Translations under genes and position numbers: made by a program
Notes under the pieces: model-generated
The model's input: only the letters and a program-made list of their open reading frames with translations
Told to the model about the DNA's origin: nothing
Databases searched by the model: none
Assembly (NCBI GenBank): GCA_944387285.1
Contig: CALXEH010000015.1
Location: 1 to 40,733 of the forward strand
Direction of reading: 5' to 3'
Origin: an uncultured Oscillospiraceae bacterium
GTDB taxonomy: Bacteria > Bacillota > Clostridia > Oscillospirales > Oscillospiraceae
Length of the DNA stretch: 40,733 nucleotides
Shown: positions 7,584 to 14,953 of the stretch, piece by piece
How the letters are laid out: every line of letters starts with the position of its first letter
How positions within the stretch are numbered: the stretch's first letter is position 1

Positions 7584-7620
7584 AAAAAGAGCGTCCGCTG
7601 CAAGGCGGGCGCTCTTTTAG
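7584..7620. terminator. bidirectional terminator
   Basis: A 12-bp stem (AAGAGCGTCCGC with GCGGGCGCTCTT, one G-T pair) is flanked by A5 and T4. It lies between the convergent NifX-like and STAS-kinase genes. Confidence 0.8.
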
Positions 7621-7647
7621 TCATATCCGGATGTGCCGGGAGGGGTT

Positions 7648-8820
7648 TTAAAAATAGAGCGAGTCGAGCTTGTCGAGCAGCTCGAAGAGGCGCTGGCGGC
7701 AGTGCTCTATGGTGGCGCGGCCGAAGTCGTTGTCCATGCCGCCGCGCTTGAGCGTGCGCCGCATGAGCCGCGCGTAGCCTATGGTCATGGCCTTTTCCTC
7801 CACGGAGGCCAAATAGGCCTCGTCCGCGCTGCCGAGGTAGAGCCTGAGCGCCGTGCGCCAGAGCTCGCCCGTCATCGCGCCGGAGAGCTTGAAGAAGTCC
7901 GAGCTCATCCGCTCCTCCAGCTCGCCGAAGCCCACAAAGGCCAGCCACATGAAGGCCAGCTCAAAGATCGGGTGCCCGGTGCAGAGCGTGTCCATGTCGA
8001 TTATCAGCACCTCGTCCTCCTGGACGACGATGTTGTTCGTGTGGTAATCGCCGTGGAGCAGGGTGTACCTGTCGGGTATCTCGCGGATGAGCCGCAGCAG
8101 CTTGTCCAGGTACTCGTCGGGCAGCTCGCCGCGCAGATAGTCCTCCCAGCCGAGGGCGATATTTTTCATCTCGGGCAGCTCGCCCGGCTTCACCTCGGTG
8201 GAGTGCAGCTTGAGCATGATGTCCACATAGGTGCGCACATACTCCTCCAGCTTCTCTGGATGCTCGCGGATGAGCCGCGAGAAGGAGCTGGAGTTCAAAA
8301 GCTCGAACACCGAGCCGTAGCTGTCGCCCACCTTCACCACGTCGTAGGGTATGGCCGTGGGTATGCCGAGCACGAAGGCCTTGCGGGCCAGCTCGCGCTC
8401 GCGCTGCACGTCGGGCAGGCTGTCGCTGTTGTGGTAGACCTTCACCACCGTGTCCTTGTCGATGCGGTAGACCGTGCCGTTCGCGCCGCGGCCTATGGCC
8501 TCGCAGCCCTCGACCGAGAGCTTGCGCATGGCCTTCTCCACCGGCATCATCTCCGTGAAGCCGGTCATGGAAAAGACCTCGTAGACCTCGGACGAGACGT
8601 TCACCAGCTTGAGCTCGGGCTCGAGCTTCCTCAGCCTAAGTATTACCCTCAGGCCGGCGCTGGATATGTAGTCGAGCTTGTCCAGATCGAGGGTCAGGCC
8701 CTCGTGCGGTACGTTTTCGCGCTCTTTCATGAGTTCCGCCTCCGTACCGGAAGCGTTTGCCGAGTCAATGTGCCCGGAGAGTGGAAGTACGAGCCTTTTG
8801 CCTTCGTTTTGTTCAGCCAT
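7648..8820 (-). CDS. STAS domain fused to an aminoglycoside-phosphotransferase-like kinase
   Basis: 390 residues. Residues ~8-105 form a STAS domain of the SpoIIAA/RsbV type, with the DYISSAGLRV motif (50-59) whose Ser53 or Ser54 is the usual phosphorylation site. Residues ~106-390 form a small-molecule kinase-like fold: Gly loop AIGRGANGTVYR (107-118), Lys126 in VVKVY, catalytic HGDYHTNN (255-262) and metal-binding IDMD (273-276). This resembles the APH/choline kinase group known from TIGR02172-type proteins. All catalytic residues are present, so activity is plausible; the substrate is unknown. It is the last gene of the SEDS-PBP-HD unit, 10 nt after the HD gene. A partner-switch role is suggested by the STAS part, but no anti-sigma kinase is adjacent. 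Confidence 0.8.
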   Translation of the reverse strand: MAEQNEGKRLVLPLSGHIDSANASGTEAELMKERENVPHEGLTLDLDKLDYISSAGLRVILRLRKLEPELKLVNVSSEVYEVFSMTGFTEMMPVEKAMRKLSVEGCEAIGRGANGTVYRIDKDTVVKVYHNSDSLPDVQRERELARKAFVLGIPTAIPYDVVKVGDSYGSVFELLNSSSFSRLIREHPEKLEEYVRTYVDIMLKLHSTEVKPGELPEMKNIALGWEDYLRGELPDEYLDKLLRLIREIPDRYTLLHGDYHTNNIVVQEDEVLIIDMDTLCTGHPIFELAFMWLAFVGFGELEERMSSDFFKLSGAMTGELWRTALRLYLGSADEAYLASVEEKAMTIGYARLMRRTLKRGGMDNDFGRATIEHCRQRLFELLDKLDSLYF

Positions 8821-8830
8821 TATTCACGCC

Positions 8831-9403
8831 TCACTCTTTCTCAAAGACCTGCCTGATGAGCCAGTCGTACTCCTGCCAGGCGGGAGTATCCTTCAGCGCC
8901 GTCAGCGCGTCGGCTATCGTGCGGTAGTACCAGTGGTGCTGCTCCGGGTCGTGCTGGTTGAAAAGCTGCCAGAGCCCCTCGCCGTATTGGAGCTGCTGCC
9001 TGTAGAAGGCCCGCATGTTCGAGAGCTTGTCGCTCAGGAAAACGACGGCCACGTCGCGGTCCTCGGACTCGAGCAGGCGGCGCATGTTCTCCTCCTTGCG
9101 CCGGCGCCAGGTCGCCTCCGCCGGCAGGCCCCTGAGCTTATCCTCGGTCTCGGCCGCCACGAGCTCGGCCACCCTCTCGCCGAAACGCGAGCGGATATCC
9201 TCTATCGTGACCCCGGCGTCCTCCACCGTGTCGTGCAGCACGGCGGCGGCGAGCACGCGCTCATCCTCCGTCAGCGTCGCGGCTATGGCTGCGGCCTCGG
9301 CGGCGTGGAGTATGGCCGGAGTCCGGTTGCCCTTGCGCACAGCCTCGCCGTGAGCCTGCGCCGCAAAGTTCAGCGCCTCCAAAAATACGCCCAAAGCTTG
9401 CAC
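8831..9403 (-). CDS. HD-domain hydrolase, likely small (p)ppGpp hydrolase-like
   Basis: 190 residues from a GTG start. The order of motifs follows the hydrolase half of RelA/SpoT and the small MESH1-type enzymes: RKGNRTPAILHAAEAAAI (metal-binding His in ILH, near residue 33), the HD pair in AVLHDTVEDAGVT (near 56-68, with the ED pair next to it), and the later Asp in FLSDKLSNMRA (near 128). Hence it would bind Mn2+ and could remove the 3'-pyrophosphate of (p)ppGpp. No synthetase, TGS or ACT domain is present. It lies downstream of a PBP gene and 10 nt before the STAS-kinase gene, and a promoter of its own is visible at 9422-9451. The start has little SD (TTGAG), so the exact N-terminus is uncertain. 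Substrate assignment is inferred from motifs only. Confidence 0.75.
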   Translation of the reverse strand: MQALGVFLEALNFAAQAHGEAVRKGNRTPAILHAAEAAAIAATLTEDERVLAAAVLHDTVEDAGVTIEDIRSRFGERVAELVAAETEDKLRGLPAEATWRRRKEENMRRLLESEDRDVAVVFLSDKLSNMRAFYRQQLQYGEGLWQLFNQHDPEQHHWYYRTIADALTALKDTPAWQEYDWLIRQVFEKE

Positions 9404-9421
9404 CTCAACATCTGAAATCCC

Positions 9422-9451
9422 AATTTATCACACAAATCGCGCGCTTGTCAA
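9422..9451 (-). promoter_or_regulatory. internal promoter ahead of the HD hydrolase gene
   Basis: On the minus strand, a perfect TTGACA (9451-9446), an 18-bp spacer and TAAATT (9427-9422). It begins next to the PBP stop codon and would give a very short leader (about 12 nt) before the GTG at 9403. Confidence 0.55.
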
Positions 9452-9452
9452 C

Positions 9453-10736
9453 TCAATAGGCCGCCACGGCCGCCTGCAGCACGGCGCTGGCCACCGGTCC
9501 GGCGTTGGCCAGGCCGCCGCCCGCGTGCTCAAGCACCACCACGAAGGCATAGGGGTGCTCCGGGTCGTTCAGAAAGCCCGTTATCCAGGCGTGGCTCGTG
9601 CCGTCGCCCACCTCGGCGGTGCCGGTCTTGGCGGAGACGTTGAGGCCGCCGAATACCCAGGTGCCGTAGGCGTTCTGGACGTTGTAGTTCATCATCTCGG
9701 CTATCCTCTGCGCGGTGTCGGCAGAGAGCAGCCGGGTCTTGCCGTCGAGCGCGTCGTGCCCGAGCAGCGTGGGCTCGTAGATCTCCCCGCCGTTTGCGAT
9801 GGCGGAGACGTAGCGCAGGAGCGCGTAGGGGCAGACGAGGTCCTCGTACTGGCCCGCGCCGGACCAGGCGAGGCCGATGGAGCCCGCCTCGCCCTTGACA
9901 TAGCTGCCGGAGAGCACATCCATGCCGTCCAGCTGCAGCTCGGCGGTGATGCCGAGCGCTTCGGCGTATTCGGCCATGGTCTCCGGCCCGAGCTCTACCG
10001 CAAGCTGGCCGAAGACGCAGTTGCAGGAGTTGGCCAGGGCCTGTTCGATGTTCTGCGTGCCGTGCGCGCCGGTGCAGGTGAGGGTCGAGCCGCCGACGAT
10101 GGCGCTGCCCTCGCACCAGAAGCTGCGCTCGAAGAGGTCGGGTATGTTCTCTATGGCCGCGGCGAGGGTCACGAGCTTGAAGACCGAGCCCGGCGTGAAG
10201 GAGGCGCTCAGGCACTTGTTGAGGTAGGTGCCGTCAGCCGGTTCCGAGCTGGGGTTTGCCGGGTCGTCGCTCGGCGTGGAGACCATGCAGAGTATCTCGC
10301 CCGTCGTGTAGTCGATGAGCATGCAGGCCCCATTCCGCCCGGCCATGGCCGAGTAGGCGGCGGCGTTGAGGGCGGAATCCACTGTCAGCGAGAAGGTCTC
10401 GCCGCTGGTCGTGCCCTCAATGAAGCTGTAGCCGGCGAGCTTGTCCCGGAACTGCCGGAGCGCGCCGGTGCGCACGTTGCCCATGGCGTCGCCGATGAGG
10501 TGGTAGCAGGCCACGCGCGTCGTCCAGTCGGCGGCGAAGCTGTGCCCGTCCTCATCCGAGGTGTAGAGCACGACGCCTTTGCGGTCCAGGATGGTGCCGC
10601 CGGGCGTGCCGCCGTTGAAATACGAGGCCCAGGCCCCGCCGTTGTCGGCGAGCCGCACGAGATAGACGGCAAGCCCCACGACCAGCAGGGCGGCTATGAG
10701 CAGGGCCGCAGTGGCGCGGCGTTTTACCTTTTTCAT
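9453..10736 (-). CDS. class B penicillin-binding protein (transpeptidase)
   Basis: 427 residues with one N-terminal membrane anchor (about 10-29) and a transpeptidase domain. Active-site motifs are SVFK (Ser184-Lys187, within TPGSVFK), SCN (237-239) and KTGTAEVG (370-377). The region before the catalytic domain is short (GGTILDRKGVVLYT, 46-59), close to the PbpA group that pairs with SEDS glycosyltransferases. It would cross-link peptidoglycan outside the membrane. The start overlaps the stop of the upstream SEDS gene (ATGA, 4 nt), so the pair is translationally coupled, as expected for SEDS-bPBP partners. Whether it serves elongation, division or sporulation cannot be told from sequence. Confidence 0.92.
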   Translation of the reverse strand: MKKVKRRATAALLIAALLVVGLAVYLVRLADNGGAWASYFNGGTPGGTILDRKGVVLYTSDEDGHSFAADWTTRVACYHLIGDAMGNVRTGALRQFRDKLAGYSFIEGTTSGETFSLTVDSALNAAAYSAMAGRNGACMLIDYTTGEILCMVSTPSDDPANPSSEPADGTYLNKCLSASFTPGSVFKLVTLAAAIENIPDLFERSFWCEGSAIVGGSTLTCTGAHGTQNIEQALANSCNCVFGQLAVELGPETMAEYAEALGITAELQLDGMDVLSGSYVKGEAGSIGLAWSGAGQYEDLVCPYALLRYVSAIANGGEIYEPTLLGHDALDGKTRLLSADTAQRIAEMMNYNVQNAYGTWVFGGLNVSAKTGTAEVGDGTSHAWITGFLNDPEHPYAFVVVLEHAGGGLANAGPVASAVLQAAVAAY

Positions 10737-12484
10737 GCTCCCGCCTCCTCGCTTCCGTCCTCGTAATCCTCATACTCGTCCTCGTCCTCATACCGGCGCT
10801 TCGGGGCCTTGTCGCGGCTGACGACGAAGCTGGCGTCGCGCCGCGTGTCCGTGGCTTTGACGAAGGCCAGCAGCATCCAGCAGGACACCAGCGAGGTGCC
10901 GCCCTTGGACACGAAGGGGAAGGTGACGCCCGTGAAGGGCAGGATGTCCAGCGAGCCGAAGACGTTCAGGCCCATCTGGACCATCATGAGGCTGACCGCG
11001 GCGCAGCCGGCGATGACGTAAAAGGTGCTGCGGCCCTGTGCGGCGTTGCGCACGGCAAAGAGCGCGAGCGCTATGAGCGCGAACATGGCGAGCACTGCCA
11101 GAATGAGGCCGAGCTCCTCGCAGACCACGCCGAAGACCATGTCGGTCTCGGCGGCGAAGATGTCCTTGAGCCAGCCCTCGCCGGCGCCCTTGCCGAAGAG
11201 CCCGCCGGAGGCGGCGGCGCTCATGGCGTGGGTCTGCTGGTAGCCCGTGTCCCAGACGTCCTCCCAGACGTGGCCCCAGGTGGAAAAGCGGTCGGCGATG
11301 TAGGGCTTCACGGAGATGACGAGGAAGCCGGCCATCGCCGCGCCGGAGACTGCGAGGAAGATGGTGGCGAAGCTGCCCGAGCGCATGAAGGATATGACGA
11401 GGAAGGCGGCAAAGAAGATGACCGCCGTACCGAAGTCGCCAATGAGCGCGAGGGCTATGACGCAGATGGCGGAAAAGACGATGAAGACGAAGAGGTTCCG
11501 CCTGGCGAAGAGCCTGTCGAGCGTGGCGGCGCCGGTGTAGATGTAGAGCACCTTGACGAGCTCGGAGGGCTGGAAGCTGACCCCGCCTATCTCGAGCCAG
11601 TTCTTCGCGCCGAAGACGGCCTCGCTGAAGACGACGTTCACGGCGAGCAGGCCGAGCGCCGCGGCGGCGGCCAGAAAGCGCGAGGCCTTGACGCGCTCGA
11701 GGCTCCGCAGCCACGCGCCGAGGAAGAAGTAGAGCGCTACGCCGAGGATGATGAAGATGGTCTGCTTGAACATGTCCTCGGGCGTGCCCGAGGCGCAGAC
11801 GGCGGTGCCGAGCGTGGTGAGGAAAAAGGCGAGCGTCTCCGGCTCAAAGCCCGTCCGGCGCACGCTCCGCGTCACGAGGTAGCAGAACCACTCCATGACC
11901 ATGAGCGCGAAAAAGCCGAGACAGATGGGGAAGAGGTATTCCTGCTGCGCGGTGATGGTGAATTCGAGGGCCAGGAAGGCCTGGAAGATGGAGAGGATCA
12001 GCAGGGTTATACCGGGGCCGATGAAGCGGCCCGGGGCGTTGCGCCGGCGCTCGAGCGCGGCGCGCTCGTCGGCGTCTATCTCGCGGAAGGTCAAAACGGC
12101 GTCGCCGAACTCGAGGGTGTCGCCGTCCTCTACGGGCTCAAGTATGTCGATCTCCTCGCCGTTCACATAGGTGCCCTCACGCGAGCGCAGGTCGGAGAGC
12201 GTCCAGTCCCCGTCGCCGTCGCGCTGGAGGGAGGCGTGGAGCTTGGAGACGCCGGGCATGTCGAGCACGACGTCCGAGGAGGCCGCGCGGCCTATGATGC
12301 TTTCCCAGTGGCAGACAGGCAGGGCGGCCCCATCCTCGTCGAGCAGCCAGGCCCAGGTCTCGGGCTCGTAGCGCTCGCGGAGCATGGAGCGTATGCAGCG
12401 CAGGAGTATCCACAGCGCCAGGATGGGCAGCAGATACTTCGTGCCGGTCATTATATATTGGGTGAGGTCAGGGATATCGGACAA
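10733..12484 (-). CDS. FHA domain-SEDS (FtsW/RodA/SpoVE) peptidoglycan polymerase
   Basis: 583 residues from a TTG start. An in-frame ATG lies at 12562 but is upstream of the promoter -10 box, so it cannot be used; TTG at 12484 has AAAGGGGTGG about 5 nt upstream. One membrane helix near residues 15-32 is followed by a cytoplasmic FHA domain (about 60-135) with IIGRAASSDVVLD, SKLHASLQ and GTYVNGE, which would bind phosphothreonine. About ten hydrophobic segments of a SEDS glycosyltransferase follow (from ~155), including FQPSELVKV and FPFVSKGGTSL. The tail is acidic (Asp/Glu/Tyr-rich). It should polymerise lipid II with the PBP encoded next. The FHA suggests control by a Ser/Thr kinase. Confidence 0.92.
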   Translation of the reverse strand: MSDIPDLTQYIMTGTKYLLPILALWILLRCIRSMLRERYEPETWAWLLDEDGAALPVCHWESIIGRAASSDVVLDMPGVSKLHASLQRDGDGDWTLSDLRSREGTYVNGEEIDILEPVEDGDTLEFGDAVLTFREIDADERAALERRRNAPGRFIGPGITLLILSIFQAFLALEFTITAQQEYLFPICLGFFALMVMEWFCYLVTRSVRRTGFEPETLAFFLTTLGTAVCASGTPEDMFKQTIFIILGVALYFFLGAWLRSLERVKASRFLAAAAALGLLAVNVVFSEAVFGAKNWLEIGGVSFQPSELVKVLYIYTGAATLDRLFARRNLFVFIVFSAICVIALALIGDFGTAVIFFAAFLVISFMRSGSFATIFLAVSGAAMAGFLVISVKPYIADRFSTWGHVWEDVWDTGYQQTHAMSAAASGGLFGKGAGEGWLKDIFAAETDMVFGVVCEELGLILAVLAMFALIALALFAVRNAAQGRSTFYVIAGCAAVSLMMVQMGLNVFGSLDILPFTGVTFPFVSKGGTSLVSCWMLLAFVKATDTRRDASFVVSRDKAPKRRYEDEDEYEDYEDGSEEAGA

Positions 12485-12517
12485 GATGCCACCCCTTTCG
12501 GAAATTGCGTAAGCGTC

Positions 12518-12546
12518 ATTATACCATTTCAGCGCCCTGTTGACAA
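12518..12546 (-). promoter_or_regulatory. promoter of the SEDS-PBP unit
   Basis: On the minus strand, TTGTCA (12546-12541), a 17-bp spacer and a perfect TATAAT (12523-12518). The leader to the TTG start at 12484 is about 27 nt. The -35 box overlaps that of the divergent promoter. Confidence 0.8.
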
Positions 12547-12568
12547 CGGGTGAGCGGTACACTAAAAT
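12540..12568 (+). promoter_or_regulatory. promoter of the NusG-II/Gx transporter unit
   Basis: A perfect TTGACA (12540-12545), a 17-bp spacer and TAAAAT (12563-12568). Transcription should start at about 12574-12576, right at the ATG of the first gene. Its -35 box shares five bases with the opposite-strand -35 box. Confidence 0.8.
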
Positions 12569-12574
12569 AGCAGT

Positions 12575-12931
12575 ATGTGGCGTAAGACGAAGTTTTGGAT
12601 AGTTTTGTTCTCCGCGCTCTTCATTTTGGGCGTCGGAGCCTTTCTGCTGCTCAGAAGCGGCGACACGGGCGGGAGGACGGCGCGGATAACGCTAGACGGC
12701 GAGCTCTACGAGGAGATAGACCTCGACGCCGTGGCCCTTCCCTATGATATACGCATCGAGACGGAGCTGGGCTATAATATCGTGCATGTGGAGCACGGGG
12801 CGATCTCGGTTTCGGAGGCGGACTGCCCGGACCAGATCTGCGTGCACCAGGGGAAGATCTCCGGCTCGCTCATACCCATAGCCTGCCTGCCGCACCGGCT
12901 CATAATCGAAGTTCTGGAGGCGGAGCCATGA
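12575..12931 (+). CDS. NusG domain II-like membrane-anchored protein
   Basis: 118 residues: a basic N-terminus, a membrane helix (about 8-27) and an extracytoplasmic domain with the NusG_II features ARITLDGELYEEIDL, YNIVHVEHGAISV and CPDQICVHQGKI (two Cys) plus ACLPHRL. Such proteins are usual in Clostridia, next to Gx transporters, sometimes near FMN-binding or ApbE genes; their function is not established. The ATG sits six bases after the -10 box and has no SD, so the mRNA is probably leaderless. The stop overlaps the next start (ATGA). Confidence 0.85.
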   Translation: MWRKTKFWIVLFSALFILGVGAFLLLRSGDTGGRTARITLDGELYEEIDLDAVALPYDIRIETELGYNIVHVEHGAISVSEADCPDQICVHQGKISGSLIPIACLPHRLIIEVLEAEP

Positions 12932-13431
12932 CGAAGACGAAGAAGCTGACCCTCCTGGCGGCCCTGACGGCGGTGGCGCTGACGATCTTCATAGCCGAGG
13001 CGCAGATACCGCCCATCGTGCCCGTGCCCGGCGTGAAGCTGGGCCTGGCGAATATAATAACGATGGTAACGATGCTGATATTCGGCCGGAAGGAGGCCGG
13101 GGCGGTGCTCGTCGTGCGGCTCATACTGGGCAGCGCGTTTGCGGGCGGTTTTTCTAGCCTGATGTTCTCCGTGGCGGGCGGCGCGGCGGCGTATCTGGTG
13201 ATGTGCCTGCTCATAAAGGCCTTCCCGGAGAAGCTCATCTGGGTCGTGAGCGTGCTGGCGGCGCTGGCGCACAACGCCGGGCAGCTGGCGGTGGCCATCT
13301 GGGTCTCGGGCACGCCGGGGCTCATCGTCTGGGCGCCGGCACTGGTCGCAGCGGGCGTCGTGACGGGCGTGTTCACCGGCCTGGGCGCCATGTACCTCAC
13401 CCGGGCGCTGCGGAAGCTCATGAAGAAATAG
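12928..13431 (+). CDS. Gx transporter family (Hpre_diP_synt_I) membrane protein
   Basis: 167 residues, almost wholly hydrophobic with about five to six membrane segments. Early residues IFIAEAQIPPIVPVPGVKLG and LANIITMV are characteristic of the family once called heptaprenyl diphosphate synthase component I and now grouped with ECF-type substrate-binding (S-component-like) transporters. It overlaps the NusG-II gene by 4 nt and is co-transcribed. The substrate is not known, and no ECF ATPase is close by. The gene is the last of the unit; no convincing terminator was found after it. Confidence 0.82.
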   Translation: MTKTKKLTLLAALTAVALTIFIAEAQIPPIVPVPGVKLGLANIITMVTMLIFGRKEAGAVLVVRLILGSAFAGGFSSLMFSVAGGAAAYLVMCLLIKAFPEKLIWVVSVLAALAHNAGQLAVAIWVSGTPGLIVWAPALVAAGVVTGVFTGLGAMYLTRALRKLMKK

Positions 13432-13512
13432 GGTCAAAACCCACAAAGGCCGCGCCCGCGCCCGCGCTTTCTTGTGAGTTTGGCTGAAAATGCACCGGGG
13501 CGCAAGAAAACC

Positions 13513-13541
13513 TTGAGTTCCGGGCGGGAAAAAGTTAATAT
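13513..13541 (+). promoter_or_regulatory. promoter of the purine operon
   Basis: TTGAGT (13513-13518), 17-bp spacer, TAATAT (13536-13541). The predicted start is near 13548, leaving a leader of about 158 nt before purE. Confidence 0.6.
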
Positions 13542-13574
13542 GGATACATATTTCCGCTTGGAGGTGGCGCTGCT

Positions 13575-13640
13575 GTGGTTCGGCTGAGATGGAATTTCAC
13601 CGGAGACTTCTGCGCCCTCAAACGGGGAATAAGAGCGTAA
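13575..13640 (+). CDS. possible 21-residue leader peptide upstream of purE
   Basis: A GTG at 13575 has GGAGGT nine bases upstream and opens a 21-codon frame (MVRLRWNFTGDFCALKRGIR plus Ala) that ends at 13640, five bases before the hairpin at 13645. The spacing is what a translated attenuator leader would show. The peptide has no obvious run of one amino acid, and short frames occur by chance in GC-rich DNA. Confidence 0.3.
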   Translation: MVRLRWNFTGDFCALKRGIRA

Positions 13641-13644
13641 ACCG

Positions 13645-13685
13645 CAAGGCCATGACTGTATGCCATGGCCTTGTTGCATTTCTAT
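13645..13685 (+). terminator. attenuator-like hairpin in the purE leader
   Basis: A 10-bp perfect stem (CAAGGCCATG with CATGGCCTTG, 9-nt loop) is followed by TTGCATTTCTAT, a moderately T-rich tail. It lies between the promoter and purE, 20 nt before the purE SD, so it probably works as a conditional terminator. The upstream leader folds weakly (GGCGC pairs with GCGCC across 13566-13615), but no known riboswitch consensus was recognised. Confidence 0.5.
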
Positions 13686-13705
13686 GACACAACGGAGGCG
13701 AGGGC

Positions 13706-14215
13706 ATGGAAAGAAAGAAGGCGGCGGTCATCATGGGCAGCGACAGCGACTGGCCCGTGGTGGAAAAGGCGGTGCGGCAGCTCGAGGCGCTGGGCATAGA
13801 GTCCGAGGTGCGCGTCATGTCGGCGCACAGGACGCCCGAGGCGGCGCGCACCTTCGCGCTGGAGGCGCGGGGCAGAGGTTTCGGCGTCATCATAGCGGCG
13901 GCGGGCAAGGCGGCGCATCTGGCGGGCGCGCTGGCGGCGGCGAGCACGCTGCCGGTCATAGGCATACCGGTGAAGTCCAGCACGCTGGACGGGCTGGACG
14001 CCCTGCTTTCGACCGTGCAGATGCCCTCGGGCATACCCGTGGCGACGGTGGCGATAGACGGCGCGCAGAACGCAGCCCTGCTCGCGGCGGAGATCCTGGC
14101 CGTTTACGACGGCGAGCTGGCCGGAAAGCTCGATGAAATGCGCCGCGGCATGGAGGCCGCGACGCTCGAAAAGGACCGCGCCCTGCGCGAGAAGCTTGAA
14201 AAGGAGAAAAACTGA
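13706..14215 (+). CDS. purE: N5-carboxyaminoimidazole ribonucleotide mutase, class I
   Basis: 169 residues, the usual length. GSDSD (11-15) and SAHRTPE (with His41) form the CAIR-binding site, and the Gly/Ala-rich [15 protein letters not shown] and [22 protein letters not shown] segments are diagnostic. It moves the carboxylate of N5-CAIR to C4 of the imidazole in purine synthesis. A GGAGG lies about eight bases before the ATG. First gene of a seven-gene operon; no purK is seen in the window, so its partner lies elsewhere. Confidence 0.96.
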   Translation: MERKKAAVIMGSDSDWPVVEKAVRQLEALGIESEVRVMSAHRTPEAARTFALEARGRGFGVIIAAAGKAAHLAGALAAASTLPVIGIPVKSSTLDGLDALLSTVQMPSGIPVATVAIDGAQNAALLAAEILAVYDGELAGKLDEMRRGMEAATLEKDRALREKLEKEKN

Positions 14216-14216
14216 G

Positions 14217-14927
14217 ATGGAAAAACGTGAACAGCTCTACGAGGGCAAGGCCAAAAAGGTCTATGCCACGGACGACCCGGCGCTGTGCATCGTCTCCTAC
14301 AAGGACGACGCCACGGCCTTCAACGGCGAAAAGCGCGGCACGATCCTGGGCAAGGGCGTCATAAACAACCGCCTGACCAACCGCTTCATGCGCCTGCTCG
14401 AGAGCCACGGCATCCCGACCCACCTGGTCGAGGAGCTCTCCGAGCGCGAGACGCTGGTGAAGAAGGTGCAGATAGTCCCGCTGGAGGTCATCGTGCGGAA
14501 CATCTCGGCGGGCAGCTTTGCCAAGCGCTACGGCGTGCGCGAGGGCATAGTCTTCGCGGAACCGACGGTGGAGATATCCTATAAAAACGACGAGCTGGGC
14601 GACCCGCTGATGAATGCGAGCCACGCCCTGGCGCTGGGCCTCGCCTCGAGGGACGAGCTGGAGGCCATAAAGGTCATGGCCCTGCGGATAAACGAGCTGC
14701 TCAAGGCCTTCCTGCTGGGCCACGGCATAGAGCTCGTGGACTTCAAGCTGGAGTTCGGCCGCCTGCCGGACGGGAACATCGTGCTCGCGGACGAGATAAG
14801 CCCCGACACCTGCCGCTTCTGGGACGTGGAGACGCACGAGAAGCTGGACAAGGACCGCTTCCGCCGCGACCTGGGCGGGGTAGAGGATGCCTACCAGGAG
14901 GTCATGCGCCGGCTCATAGGCGAGTAA
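14217..14927 (+). CDS. purC: SAICAR synthetase
   Basis: 236 residues from the ATG at 14217, one base after the purE stop and with AAGGAG upstream; the frame is open 28 codons further up but that part overlaps purE. The N-terminus [12 protein letters not shown], the catalytic region [18 protein letters not shown] and the end [14 protein letters not shown] are family signatures. It joins CAIR and aspartate using ATP. Length is normal for bacterial PurC. It is translationally coupled to purE. Confidence 0.97.
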   Translation: MEKREQLYEGKAKKVYATDDPALCIVSYKDDATAFNGEKRGTILGKGVINNRLTNRFMRLLESHGIPTHLVEELSERETLVKKVQIVPLEVIVRNISAGSFAKRYGVREGIVFAEPTVEISYKNDELGDPLMNASHALALGLASRDELEAIKVMALRINELLKAFLLGHGIELVDFKLEFGRLPDGNIVLADEISPDTCRFWDVETHEKLDKDRFRRDLGGVEDAYQEVMRRLIGE

Positions 14928-14953
14928 ACTTTTTATTCTGGCGGGAGAGTTAA

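Noticed and set aside
13460..13520. Terminator after the Gx transporter gene
   Set aside because: Only GC-rich short repeats and a 7-bp TTTCTTG/CAAGAAA pairing with a long loop are visible; no compact stem with a T-run.
13540..13700. Known riboswitch (purine, PRPP, ZTP, TPP or THF class) in the purE leader
   Set aside because: The conserved core strings of these classes, as I know them, were not found. A covariance search would be needed to exclude a divergent member.
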